This document shows, piece by piece, positions 16,291-24,400 of a DNA stretch of 35,085 nucleotides. The stretch comes from Planctomycetales bacterium (GTDB taxonomy: Bacteria; Planctomycetota; Planctomycetia; Pirellulales; Lacipirellulaceae), in contig JAGQOU010000078.1 of the NCBI GenBank assembly GCA_020427145.1, positions 1 to 35,085 on the forward strand, read 5' to 3'. Position numbers and translations under genes: made by a program. The number at the start of each line of letters is the position of its first letter. Within the stretch, counting starts at the first letter, position 1. The notes beneath the pieces were generated by a model. That model worked only from the letters and a program-made list of their open reading frames with translations. It was not told the origin of the DNA and did no database searches.

Positions 16291-17205
16291 CTACCAATGA
16301 AACGATATCAAACCATCAGGCGTGCGCGTCTGGCGGTCGCCGGCAATCCACAGATGATACCACCGTCGCCCCTGCGCGTCCGCCAGTTCCAGCCACAGCG
16401 AATAGCAAGTCGACTCGTCGCTCAGCACGGCGCGGAGTTTGAGTTGCTCGGAACGGCGCAGGTCGAGCGATTCCAGGAATGCCGGCAACAGCAGATCCTC
16501 CTCGGCCGCTCGCCGCGACTTGATCGCATCGCTCGCCGCATCGCGGCCCACCGCGCCAGTGACGACGTGCATCAGCGTGGCGTCGTCGCAGCGACGGAGG
16601 TTCGTCTTGCCGTCGCCCCAGCAGGTGATCCGGTCGGTGGCCGCCAACAACCGATCAAAACCATCGGCCTGCGACAACACCGCGGCCAACGAAAACAGCT
16701 GTCCCCAGGTCGAAAACGTCTGCCGGCGGAGCTTGGCCGTGCGACTAAGATCGGGTCGCGGCTCCAGCGGCAGCTCGGTCGAGACGAGCGTCAACAACGC
16801 GCTGCGAAACTTCTCCGGCTGCTTGGCGTACAACGCGTTGAGATTGAGCTTCGCCTCTTCGTCGGCCAGACGCACTCGCATGCGATACCCGCCGACGATG
16901 CACTCGGCGACCGCCGATCGCGGTGCGGGCCATCTTGGGGAGCGTCCCTCGGCGTCCTCCCAGGCGATGAACCGCTGCTGGGCGTCGTCCAGCAGCGTCT
17001 GCTGACAGCTCGCGGCCGCCCAGCGTCGCTGCAACTCGGCTTGCGCTTGCTGCGCCGCCAGGGCGCGCTGCAGACTCTTCCGCGCCAGGCCCGCCTCCGA
17101 CAGCGCAGCGACGACGATGAGGACCAACACCATGATGAGCACGTAACCGTCGCGCCGCGGGGGGCGCTTACGGCGTGCGGCAGCGATGCCGAAACAACGG
17201 CGCAT
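16291..17205 (-). CDS. gspK: T2SS minor pseudopilin GspK-like
   Basis: The 304-residue protein has a basic leader ending in Gly20 before YVLIMVLVLIVVAAL, the prepilin-peptidase site and hydrophobic helix. As is usual for GspK, Glu at +5 is lacking. DEEAKLNLNALYAK (115-128) is the GspK signature, followed by a large alpha-helical insert. GspK caps the tip of the pseudopilus with GspI and GspJ. The gene overlaps gspJ by 38 bp (17168-17205), which suggests tight coupling. It ends with a short hydrophilic tail, HLWIAGDRQTRTP. Confidence 0.8.
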   Translation of the reverse strand: MRRCFGIAAARRKRPPRRDGYVLIMVLVLIVVAALSEAGLARKSLQRALAAQQAQAELQRRWAAASCQQTLLDDAQQRFIAWEDAEGRSPRWPAPRSAVAECIVGGYRMRVRLADEEAKLNLNALYAKQPEKFRSALLTLVSTELPLEPRPDLSRTAKLRRQTFSTWGQLFSLAAVLSQADGFDRLLAATDRITCWGDGKTNLRRCDDATLMHVVTGAVGRDAASDAIKSRRAAEEDLLLPAFLESLDLRRSEQLKLRAVLSDESTCYSLWLELADAQGRRWYHLWIAGDRQTRTPDGLISFHW

Positions 17206-17767
17206 GGCTTTCCTCCCCCCAGAATTCGATCACCAGGCCGTCGGCCAGCGGCTGTTCGCGACCATCGCCCGGTTGCAGCACGACCGTGTCGTGAAGCGCG
17301 GGCTGCCCCGACGCCGCGGCCATACTCGCCACGGCGTCGGGCGGCGTCATGCCGACGCGGATCTCCGTCACGCCCGCTAACGTCAAGTTGTTCGTCGCCG
17401 GGGCGAGACTCGCATCCCCGGCGATTTCGCTGCGGACCAACCACGGTCCCGCTTTGGTCGCGCGGATGGCATAGACCACGCCCCCCCGCAGCCAAGTCGC
17501 CGTGCCGTCGCCGGCGCGACCTCCATAGCCCGTCAAGATAAGTTCGCCGGCGGTTGTTTGATAGGTTCGCGCGTTGGCCAAATCATTGTCGAGCAAGGCG
17601 GCCAGATTGCGCTGCCACGCCGGCCCGGAACTGCGCATCTCCAACGCCCGCTCCGACGCCTTGAGCCCCCGCAGCACGCCCAGCAACGCGGCTATGAGGA
17701 TTGCCGCCAGCACCGTGGCGACCAACACTTCCAGCGCGGTCAATCCATCGCGACGTCGGGCGTTCAT
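17168..17767 (-). CDS. gspJ: T2SS minor pseudopilin GspJ-like
   Basis: The 199-residue protein has a short basic leader, a type IV prepilin cleavage site RRDG|LTALEV with Glu at +5, and a hydrophobic helix to ~30. The rest is a beta-rich globular domain (WQRNLAALLDNDLANAR, LILTGYGG, then VVYAIRATKAGPWLVRSE), the pattern of GspJ, where an early 'L..DL..a' segment is followed by strands. The start overlaps the gspI stop by 4 bp. It sits in the order G-H-I-J-K typical for T2SS operons. Confidence 0.75.
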   Translation of the reverse strand: MNARRRDGLTALEVLVATVLAAILIAALLGVLRGLKASERALEMRSSGPAWQRNLAALLDNDLANARTYQTTAGELILTGYGGRAGDGTATWLRGGVVYAIRATKAGPWLVRSEIAGDASLAPATNNLTLAGVTEIRVGMTPPDAVASMAAASGQPALHDTVVLQPGDGREQPLADGLVIEFWGEESHAPLFRHRCRTP

Positions 17768-18174
17768 GGCCAGCCCTCGTCGCGACCGCCGCTCGGTTCG
17801 ATCAGTTCGACAAATGCCAGCGTCTCGCCGCCGCGCAACGCGGGATCAAACACTTCGATTCGCAGCACGGCCGCCCCCCACGGCGTCAGTCCCGGTTCGT
17901 CGCGGAGCGTCGACCGCCATTGCAATCGCGGATCGCCCGGCACCTTGCCGCGGGCCAGTGACAGCTCGCCGTTGACGCCGCTGGCGCGCGCCTCCAACAG
18001 CCCGTCGAGCGCGGTGATCGCCTGCAACCGGCGTTCGGCCGTGCGATATTGTCCCGCGGCGCGGCGATGGGCCGTCAGCACGGCCGTCAGCAGCGTCCCG
18101 ACCAGCAGGACGCTCGCCACCACCTCCACCAAACTGAACCCCGTCCTACGGGTCGACCAGGTCGAGCGCGGCAT
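17764..18174 (-). CDS. gspI: T2SS minor pseudopilin GspI-like
   Basis: This short pseudopilin of 136 residues has leader RRTG|FSLVEV (Glu at +5) and a hydrophobic helix to ~28. The small remainder includes an alpha-helix with a basic face and a strand pattern (AVLRIEVFDP, TLAFVELIEPS). GspI is the core of the GspI-J-K tip complex. The identity comes mainly from size and from its position between gspH- and gspJ-like genes. It overlaps gspH by 29 bp (18146-18174). Confidence 0.7.
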   Translation of the reverse strand: MPRSTWSTRRTGFSLVEVVASVLLVGTLLTAVLTAHRRAAGQYRTAERRLQAITALDGLLEARASGVNGELSLARGKVPGDPRLQWRSTLRDEPGLTPWGAAVLRIEVFDPALRGGETLAFVELIEPSGGRDEGWP

Positions 18175-18664
18175 CCCACTGGCTTTCGGATTCGAGGGGG
18201 GTGAATTGTCCCGAGCCGCCCGCCACGATCAGCCAACTCTCGCGCTCCCCCGGACCGACCAGGTGCAAGCCGTACGTCGGCGAGACGCCCGTGGTGGCGA
18301 AGGGAATCTCGATCACGGACTGGCGGCCCTTGGCGCCGGCGACGCGAATCTCTTCCAGCTGGAGCCCCGCGCCGAGCGACTCCCAAGGGCTGGCAGATTT
18401 TTTGTCGCCGAGGTAGCGCTTTTGCAGCCGGCCCTCCGCGCGGTCGATCGCCAGCAGCGCGGGTCGCCGGCGACTCCGCACGTACTGCCGCAGGTGCGCG
18501 TCGACCGCCTCCAAACGCGTGACGGCCGCGGCGGCCGACGCGTTGTGGGCTACGGTCGACCAGCGGATCGCCGCGGTCGCGGTCACCAGCGCGGTGATCG
18601 TCACTACTAGCAGCAGTTCCAGCAGCGTAAATCCGCTCCGAACGGCGCGCGGCGAGACCGGCAT
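18146..18664 (-). CDS. gspH: T2SS minor pseudopilin GspH-like
   Basis: The 172-residue protein has prepilin site RSG|FTLLEL with Glu at +5, followed by a hydrophobic helix to ~35. A helix with basic residues (TRLEAVDAHLRQYVRSRRR) and a beta-rich C-terminal half follow. GspH (pseudopilin type 2) sits near the pseudopilus tip. The sequence beyond the N-terminus is divergent, so the letter is assigned from gene order: it follows gspG after 13 bp and precedes gspI. Confidence 0.7.
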   Translation of the reverse strand: MPVSPRAVRSGFTLLELLLVVTITALVTATAAIRWSTVAHNASAAAAVTRLEAVDAHLRQYVRSRRRPALLAIDRAEGRLQKRYLGDKKSASPWESLGAGLQLEEIRVAGAKGRQSVIEIPFATTGVSPTYGLHLVGPGERESWLIVAGGSGQFTPLESESQWDAALDLVDP

Positions 18665-18677
18665 GGCGTCAGCCTCG

Positions 18678-19145
18678 CTATTGGTCGATGTCGGCGCTGG
18701 TCACGTCCTGATCGGCGCCCTCGCCCCCTTCTTGCTCGTCGGCGCCCAGGCAGATGACGTCATAAGGGGCGTTCTGGCCCGGGTTGCGGTAGACGTAGGG
18801 GTTGCCCCACGGGTCCTGCGGAAGTTTTTTTACCAGGCCGTCGGGGAACTCGTCGGACGGCTCGACCAACACCTTGAGGCCCTGGTCGGTGGCGGGGTAT
18901 TTGTCGTGGACGGTGTAGTACGTATCGAGCGCCTGGCAGATCTTGGCGATGTCCATCTCGGCCACCGCCCGCTTGCCCCGAATGAGATAGCTCCGCACGC
19001 TCACCGTCGTCGCCCCGGCCAACAACCCAATGATCACAATCACGACCATCAACTCCACCAGGGTGAAGCCGCCCCGCTCGCGCAGCGAACGCGCCGGTTT
19101 GATCTCGCGCCCCGCGCCCCGCAACTCGCGCCTCTCAAAGCACAT
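18678..19145 (-). CDS. gspG: T2SS major pseudopilin GspG
   Basis: This 155-residue major pseudopilin has cleavage site RGG|FTLVELMVVIVIIGLLAG with Glu at +5. The hallmark DPWGNPYVY and the acidic tail with LGADEQEGGEGADQD correspond to the calcium-binding C-terminal loop of GspG, and KYPATDQGLKVLV is also typical. The start ATG 19145 overlaps the end of gspF by 11 bp, with GGCGGGG just upstream. A longer frame reaches 19214, but that part lies within gspF. It polymerises to the pseudopilus that drives substrates through the secretin. Confidence 0.9.
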   Translation of the reverse strand: MCFERRELRGAGREIKPARSLRERGGFTLVELMVVIVIIGLLAGATTVSVRSYLIRGKRAVAEMDIAKICQALDTYYTVHDKYPATDQGLKVLVEPSDEFPDGLVKKLPQDPWGNPYVYRNPGQNAPYDVICLGADEQEGGEGADQDVTSADIDQ

Positions 19146-20340
19146 TCCCCGCCTCCAGGATTGGCAGCACCGTGGCGAACAGAATAAACCCGACCAGCAT
19201 GGCCAAGCCGACAATCAGCACCGGCTCCAGCAGCGTCGCCAGCCGCATCGCCATCGTCGAGGCTTGGCGATCGTAGTTGTCGGCCAGCCGTTCGAGCATT
19301 TCCTCTAGCTTACCGCTTTGCTGACCGACGGTGAAGATTTGAACCACCGTCGGCGGGAATTCTCCGGTCGATTCCAACGCCGGGCCGATCTCGCGGCCCG
19401 TTTGAATCGCTTCACGCGCCGCGTTGGCGGCGTCGCGGAGGATGACGTTCTTCAGCGACCGGGCGGCGATCTCCAACGCTTGCACCAACACGATCCCGCT
19501 CTTGAGCAGCGTGGCGGTCACCAGCGACAGCCGGGCGAGCTCTTGTTTGCGGGCGAGTTGGCCGATCAGCGGGAGTTTCAGTAGCAGGGCGTGCCACTTG
19601 CGGCGGCCGCGGTCGGTGCGCAGCGCGGCCAGCAGGCCGATTGTCGTGATTGCCGCGCCGCCAAACAGCAGCAGGCCGTGGCCGCGGACGAAATCGCTGG
19701 CCGTTTTGAGAATCTTGGTCGGCCAGGGGATCGGCTTGTCGGCCTCCAACAGGTTGTCCAGCAGCATCGGCACGACGACCGTCATCAAGAACACCGCCAC
19801 GCCGCAGCTCAGCACGAACACGACGACTGGGTAAAAGAGCGCGTTGGTCACGCGGTCTTTGAGTTGCTGATACCGCTCGCTGAAGTTGGCCAACTGGTCG
19901 AGCACAGCGTCGAGCGTGCCGGAGTTCTCGCCGACCTCGACCATGTGGATCGTGAGCTCGTCGAAAGCTTGCGGTTGGTCGCGCATCGCTTCGGCCAGGC
20001 TGGCGCCTGCGGCAATGCGGTCGCGGAGGATGAGCAGGCCGTTTTGAAAGGCGCCCGTCTGTTGCTGGGTGATCGAGTCGACCGCGTCCAAGAGCGGAAT
20101 CCCCGCCGCCAGCAGCGTGCTCAGCTCGCGGACCATTGCGGTCCGCTGCGATGAGAATCGGCCACGACGCCAAACTCGCCGCCGCCACGCCGGCGTCGCC
20201 GCGTCCTGGCTGACGAGCGATTCGACCTGCAGGCCGCGAGACCGCAACAACTCCCGAGCCGCTCGCGCCGAATCGGCGGCGATCGTGCCTTCGACGCTTC
20301 GCGAGGGATCGCTGGCGGCTCGGTAGGCGTAGACGGCCAT
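19135..20340 (-). CDS. gspF: T2SS inner-membrane protein GspF
   Basis: This 401-residue polytopic protein has the two T2SF domains of the family: one around ~65-190 with the motif MVEVGENSGTLD, and a second around ~265-395 with FTVGQQSGKLEEML. Membrane helices lie at ~170-193, ~221-240 and ~372-393. GspF is the central rotor-like protein of the platform, which couples GspE to pseudopilus assembly. It is the first gene of the F-G-H-I-J-K block. Its usual partner gspE lies about 13.5 kb away on the plus strand, beyond the RHS module. Confidence 0.9.
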   Translation of the reverse strand: MAVYAYRAASDPSRSVEGTIAADSARAARELLRSRGLQVESLVSQDAATPAWRRRVWRRGRFSSQRTAMVRELSTLLAAGIPLLDAVDSITQQQTGAFQNGLLILRDRIAAGASLAEAMRDQPQAFDELTIHMVEVGENSGTLDAVLDQLANFSERYQQLKDRVTNALFYPVVVFVLSCGVAVFLMTVVVPMLLDNLLEADKPIPWPTKILKTASDFVRGHGLLLFGGAAITTIGLLAALRTDRGRRKWHALLLKLPLIGQLARKQELARLSLVTATLLKSGIVLVQALEIAARSLKNVILRDAANAAREAIQTGREIGPALESTGEFPPTVVQIFTVGQQSGKLEEMLERLADNYDRQASTMAMRLATLLEPVLIVGLAMLVGFILFATVLPILEAGNVL

Positions 20341-20355
20341 GGTTCGGAAAGCCGC

Positions 20356-20520
20356 ATGGGGGTGTGTGCCGCTGGCTCTCTCTTAACGGCTTGCTTGGGC
20401 GGCCTCACCGGTGGTGTACGGCGACAATTGGAAGGTCTGTTTCCGGACGGCCGAGGCTGGTTTCGGGTGGGGATTGTCGAAGGCCATTGGCAGCGCAAGT
20501 ATTTGCACCTCACGAACTAA
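20356..20520 (+). CDS. Possible small ORF opposite the gspF leader
   Basis: A 54-codon plus-strand frame begins with ATG, has GGAAAG four bases upstream, and ends in TAA at 20518-20520. Its second half reads like protein (LEGLFPDGRGWFRV, VEGHWQRKYLHLTN). It fills the 176-bp gap between gspF and the DUF1559-like gene and converges with the end of the latter. It might also be a chance frame or the tail of a former gene; no family is recognised. Confidence 0.2.
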   Translation: MGVCAAGSLLTACLGGLTGGVRRQLEGLFPDGRGWFRVGIVEGHWQRKYLHLTN

Positions 20521-21251
20521 TCTGACATAAACTCAGCAAACTTAGGTGCCGCAGTCACATGGCTCGCTTTGTTGATCGTCAGGTACTCCCGTATGTCCGA
20601 AAGCGGGGTTTCCGGACTAACAGCACCAACTTGGCCGTTGGCAAATAAGAAATAGACCTGCTGACTCTTTCCCACGCCAATAGCGTCTCCCAAAGTTGAA
20701 CCACCCGACGTGAGGTCCGACAAACTGAGTTCCTCGGGCTGCATCCAGTGGCTCCCTCGAGCTGGCGCTGTGATCGCAAGTACAATCCATGGCGGCAAAT
20801 TCCGCAATGGCACGCCAAGTTCCATGGCCGTGTCATCGTCGTTGCTAACAATTGCCTTTATTCGCAGCTGTCCGCCGCCACCGCAAACGCCCGCTGCATC
20901 TATTGTGTCAAAAATCGACGGTGCATGCCGAATTGCTTCGTTTTCTGAGCTATCCCATGGCTTGTCTACGTCAAAATCCAAACCCACGGCCACAATGAAC
21001 GGATGCACCTGAAATCGCCAACTGCTTATTGGGCTGTCAGACTCATCGAGTCTAATCGGAGACGGCACCGCACCATGAGTTTCATCGTAGTCGCGGATGC
21101 CGCGCCAAACCTCGTGGATTTGCCATCTATTGTTCGCATCGACTGCCTTGTTTCTCGCCCTGCAAATCAGCCCGACGCATAGGCCCGCAAAGATCACGAT
21201 TGCAGCTACGGCATACGCGACAGTATATCGATAACGCCGTACGGATTCCAT
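20517..21251 (-). CDS. Membrane-anchored DUF1559-like protein after the RHS gene
   Basis: The 244-residue protein has one membrane helix at ~9-30 and then segments resembling the DUF1559 domain of planctomycetes: NRWQIHEVWRGIRDYDETHGAVPSP (after the helix), ISSWRFQVHPFI, and a closing FANGQVGAVSPET. The prepilin cleavage motif usual in DUF1559 proteins is missing; instead there is a plain anchor. I start it at ATG 21251; the frame is open to 21383. It lies about 240 bp after the RHS gene in the same direction. A companion or immunity-like role for the RHS tip is possible but unproven. Confidence 0.6.
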   Translation of the reverse strand: MESVRRYRYTVAYAVAAIVIFAGLCVGLICRARNKAVDANNRWQIHEVWRGIRDYDETHGAVPSPIRLDESDSPISSWRFQVHPFIVAVGLDFDVDKPWDSSENEAIRHAPSIFDTIDAAGVCGGGGQLRIKAIVSNDDDTAMELGVPLRNLPPWIVLAITAPARGSHWMQPEELSLSDLTSGGSTLGDAIGVGKSQQVYFLFANGQVGAVSPETPLSDIREYLTINKASHVTAAPKFAEFMSD

Positions 21252-21488
21252 CGATTTCAATGACTCCGAATTTGCGACCGCTTCATGCTGCCAGGAGCAG
21301 TGAGTGATGGATACTGCTTCAACTCGACCGAATTCCATGCCATCCATGGTCCCAATACGGCATTGCAGTACCAATCGCCCCAACAGCCAACACGACCAAC
21401 TTTTGTCAGCCTGCGTCTACATCATCGCTCCGGCGTAGAGTGCGATTTTATCCGAACTCCTATCGTTAAATCAAGACGGCGATTCGAG
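21252..21488 (-). other. Spacer between RHS gene and DUF1559-like gene
   Basis: This AT-richer stretch holds no separate gene that I can support. The upstream extension of the DUF1559-like frame covers part of it but looks non-coding. No T-run terminator is seen after the RHS stop, so read-through into the downstream gene is likely. Confidence 0.35.
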
Positions 21489-24400
21489 TTAGTGGGGATA
21501 GGGAAAAAGATCCATTTGATCCCCTCCCCCCCCAATTGGTACATGCCAATCAAGTGAAGGGAGAATAGGCTTCGGCCCCAAACCCCCTCTCGACGGACAT
21601 TTGCAATCTGGCACGACGCAAAACGTTGTGTTCCTCGTCTTTGATTCAGGCAAAGGGCCGACTATTACGTGTGCGTTGGGAAAAGCGTGATCCATGCGCT
21701 CCCAATAGCAATCTTTCGTGGACGGCCCTTTCCAGTCGGGTGGACAATGCAGCGTAATGTAATCAAAGCCGTTACTCCCAGGGTAGTGACCGCCCACGAC
21801 ACAGCCTGGCCCTCGATTCGGGTCAGGTTTTAAAGGCGCATTACTTTGGAACGCATATATGCAAGGCTTATTCTTCCCGTTCCCCTCCATCTGATCCAAC
21901 CGCTGCAATGCTTGTTGCAGATTATCAAAACACTCTGTTCCGGGCGCGTTGGGGGGGAGAGAGATATTGCCGCCGATACGTTCACATGCAAGCCCGACGC
22001 ACCCTCTATGTACTTCATTGGCGTGGCACTCATTCGGGTCTTCCCACGGCCAGAGGAAACTTGGCGGGTATAGATGCCCCGGGGGCAAATAAGGATATTT
22101 ATCGACAGGCCATCTTTCCGTGGAATCGTCCAGTCCAAATGGATCCAAAGTTCGAATGGGATCTCCTGCCGGATAAGAATAAAGAGATAGCTGGCCGGAC
22201 AAATAACGGATTGGGTCACGGCCAATAAATCGCCCTAATTGCACGTGCAAAAAGCGATGCCGATTGAGTTGCAACCCCGTCACCGGGTCAAGTTCCCGTC
22301 CGGTGTACAGAATCTCATTGTCGACATCCGTACCAGTCGCATCGACGCTCCATTCGGCGACCGGGTCTTCGACATCAACATCGCCGTGCAGCACGGTCAC
22401 CTCGCCGTAGGGCGTGTAGGCGTACCGCTCGACGACGGCGCCGCTCGTGTTGGCCAGGGCCGTGACGTTGTAGTTGGCATCCTGCAGGTAATACAGCTTC
22501 TCTTCCAAGCCGTTGTGGCCCGTCGTTCCGGGGATGTAGTCCTTGTTCTTGTCGCGGAAGCGAACGGCCACGGCGTCGATGTAGTACGGGTGATAAACGT
22601 ATTGTACGTCGATGCGAGCATCCTTGCCAATCTCGCCGACGCGCTCCTCGACGACCTGCCACTTGTCATTGTAGTAGTAGTGCCGGATTTCGTCGTTGCC
22701 GTTGGTCTCCAGCGTACCGTTGCCGTTGGTGTCGGTATGGCGAACAATGCGCCGGTTGAGTCCGTCGTACTCATTCGCCTGCGCGACATTCGATGCGCTA
22801 CGTTTTACTTGAACAAGCCGATTCCAGGCATCCCACACGAGAATGCGGCCGTTCGACGGCTGTCCCGGTTCGGGCATCTCGGTCATATTCCCAGCCGCAT
22901 CGTAGACGGGGTCAAACCTATTCGACCCCCCGATTCCTAAGACGATCGACTGACCGGCGGCGTCGCTGTGGTCGTCGTTAACGTCGATTTCATTAGCCCG
23001 ATTGTGCGTGCGAAGCTCCAGGAAATCGAACGACGGCGCGCCGCCCGTCCAGGCGCTGTCCTGTCCGAACTGCGTCCAGTTCCCCAGTGCATCGAGGGTC
23101 CACGACTGGAACATTCCGTAGCTGCCGGCCGACCCCTCAGTCATCCCCGCAAGCCGAAGCAGTCCGTCATAGCTATACGCTTGATCGCGTTCGTTGCTGC
23201 TGTAGAGGGTCGATGGAATATCGCGACTCAAACGATTGCCCGCGTAGTCGTACGTGTAGTTGAAACGGTCGATCGCCGTCTCGGAGGGCGGTTCCGTGAC
23301 GTATTTGTCCCATTCTTGAATGCGAGTCCGCCCGAATCGATCCCAACCGTTGTAGATGGTCGCACCGGCGCTATCGCGATTCACCATCGATCGCCGCAGT
23401 TCAGGAACTACGTAGTCGACGCTGACGACGCGCGAGATTCCGTTGTACTGGTAGTCGACGGTGCGGGCAGTTGAACCGCCCGCGGGCTTATACGCCAATG
23501 CGGACACTCGGCTGAGTCGGTCGCTGAGCAGATCGTCGTCCGACCAAGCGTTGATAGTGCCGGAATCGTTGCAGACGAGCGACAGGATGGCAGAGTCCGG
23601 AAACACTTGCTGCGCCACGCGGTTGCCGGCATGGTAGACATTGCTGGTGACATTTGAATTGCGATACACGACGTACTGCGGCGAGCCCGCTGTTGCATGT
23701 TCGTGATGCTGTATCTGCCTCCAGAACGCCTGACTGACGTTGCTGCCGCTGCCCGTGTAGTACTGAATCCACAATCCATTGGCGCGGGTCCCCGTGCCGT
23801 CGGAGCTGCCGTAAGAGTAGACGTTCTTCAACTGACCAAGATCATTGTACTCGCGTTTGATCGATTGAATCGAATCGTCCAACTCGTCCAGATTCAGCGA
23901 CGCCAACGTGCCCAAGGCGCCCGTTGCCGAATCCAGTTGCAATTGCCGCCGGCTGTTATAGGAATAGGTGTGCTTCACCTGCCGCTGGTCCGTGACGGTG
24001 GCGATCGATCCGTCCAAGTTGTAGGTGCGCTTCACCTGATCTGTGCCGCTGCTGGTCGTGTCGCTTGAGTCGGGATAGATCGTCTCGGTAACCAGCGAGG
24101 CATTGTGTGGGTCTTCGTACAAATACTTGGTTGTTTGCACCGTGCTGTTTGAGTTGTAAGCACTGAGCGTGACAACCTGCCCAAGTCCGTTGTACTCCCA
24201 GCCGGTCTCTCGATTCTCGTCGGGGCTGCTCGAATTGCTCGTCGCCGGGTTGAAGGTCCCGTCGTGGTTCTCGACCACGTACGTCCGCCGCCCCAGGTCG
24301 TCGTAGAAGGTGCTGGTGCGGAGTGTTCTCGTGTCGCTGCCATTTTTAGCAACACCAGAGATTACAGACGATTGGCGGCCTGCGTCGTTGTATTCAGACT

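Noticed and set aside
20121..20513. 130-codon minus-strand frame at the gspF start
   Set aside because: It overlaps gspF in another frame, and its proline/arginine-rich product is typical of a shadow frame.
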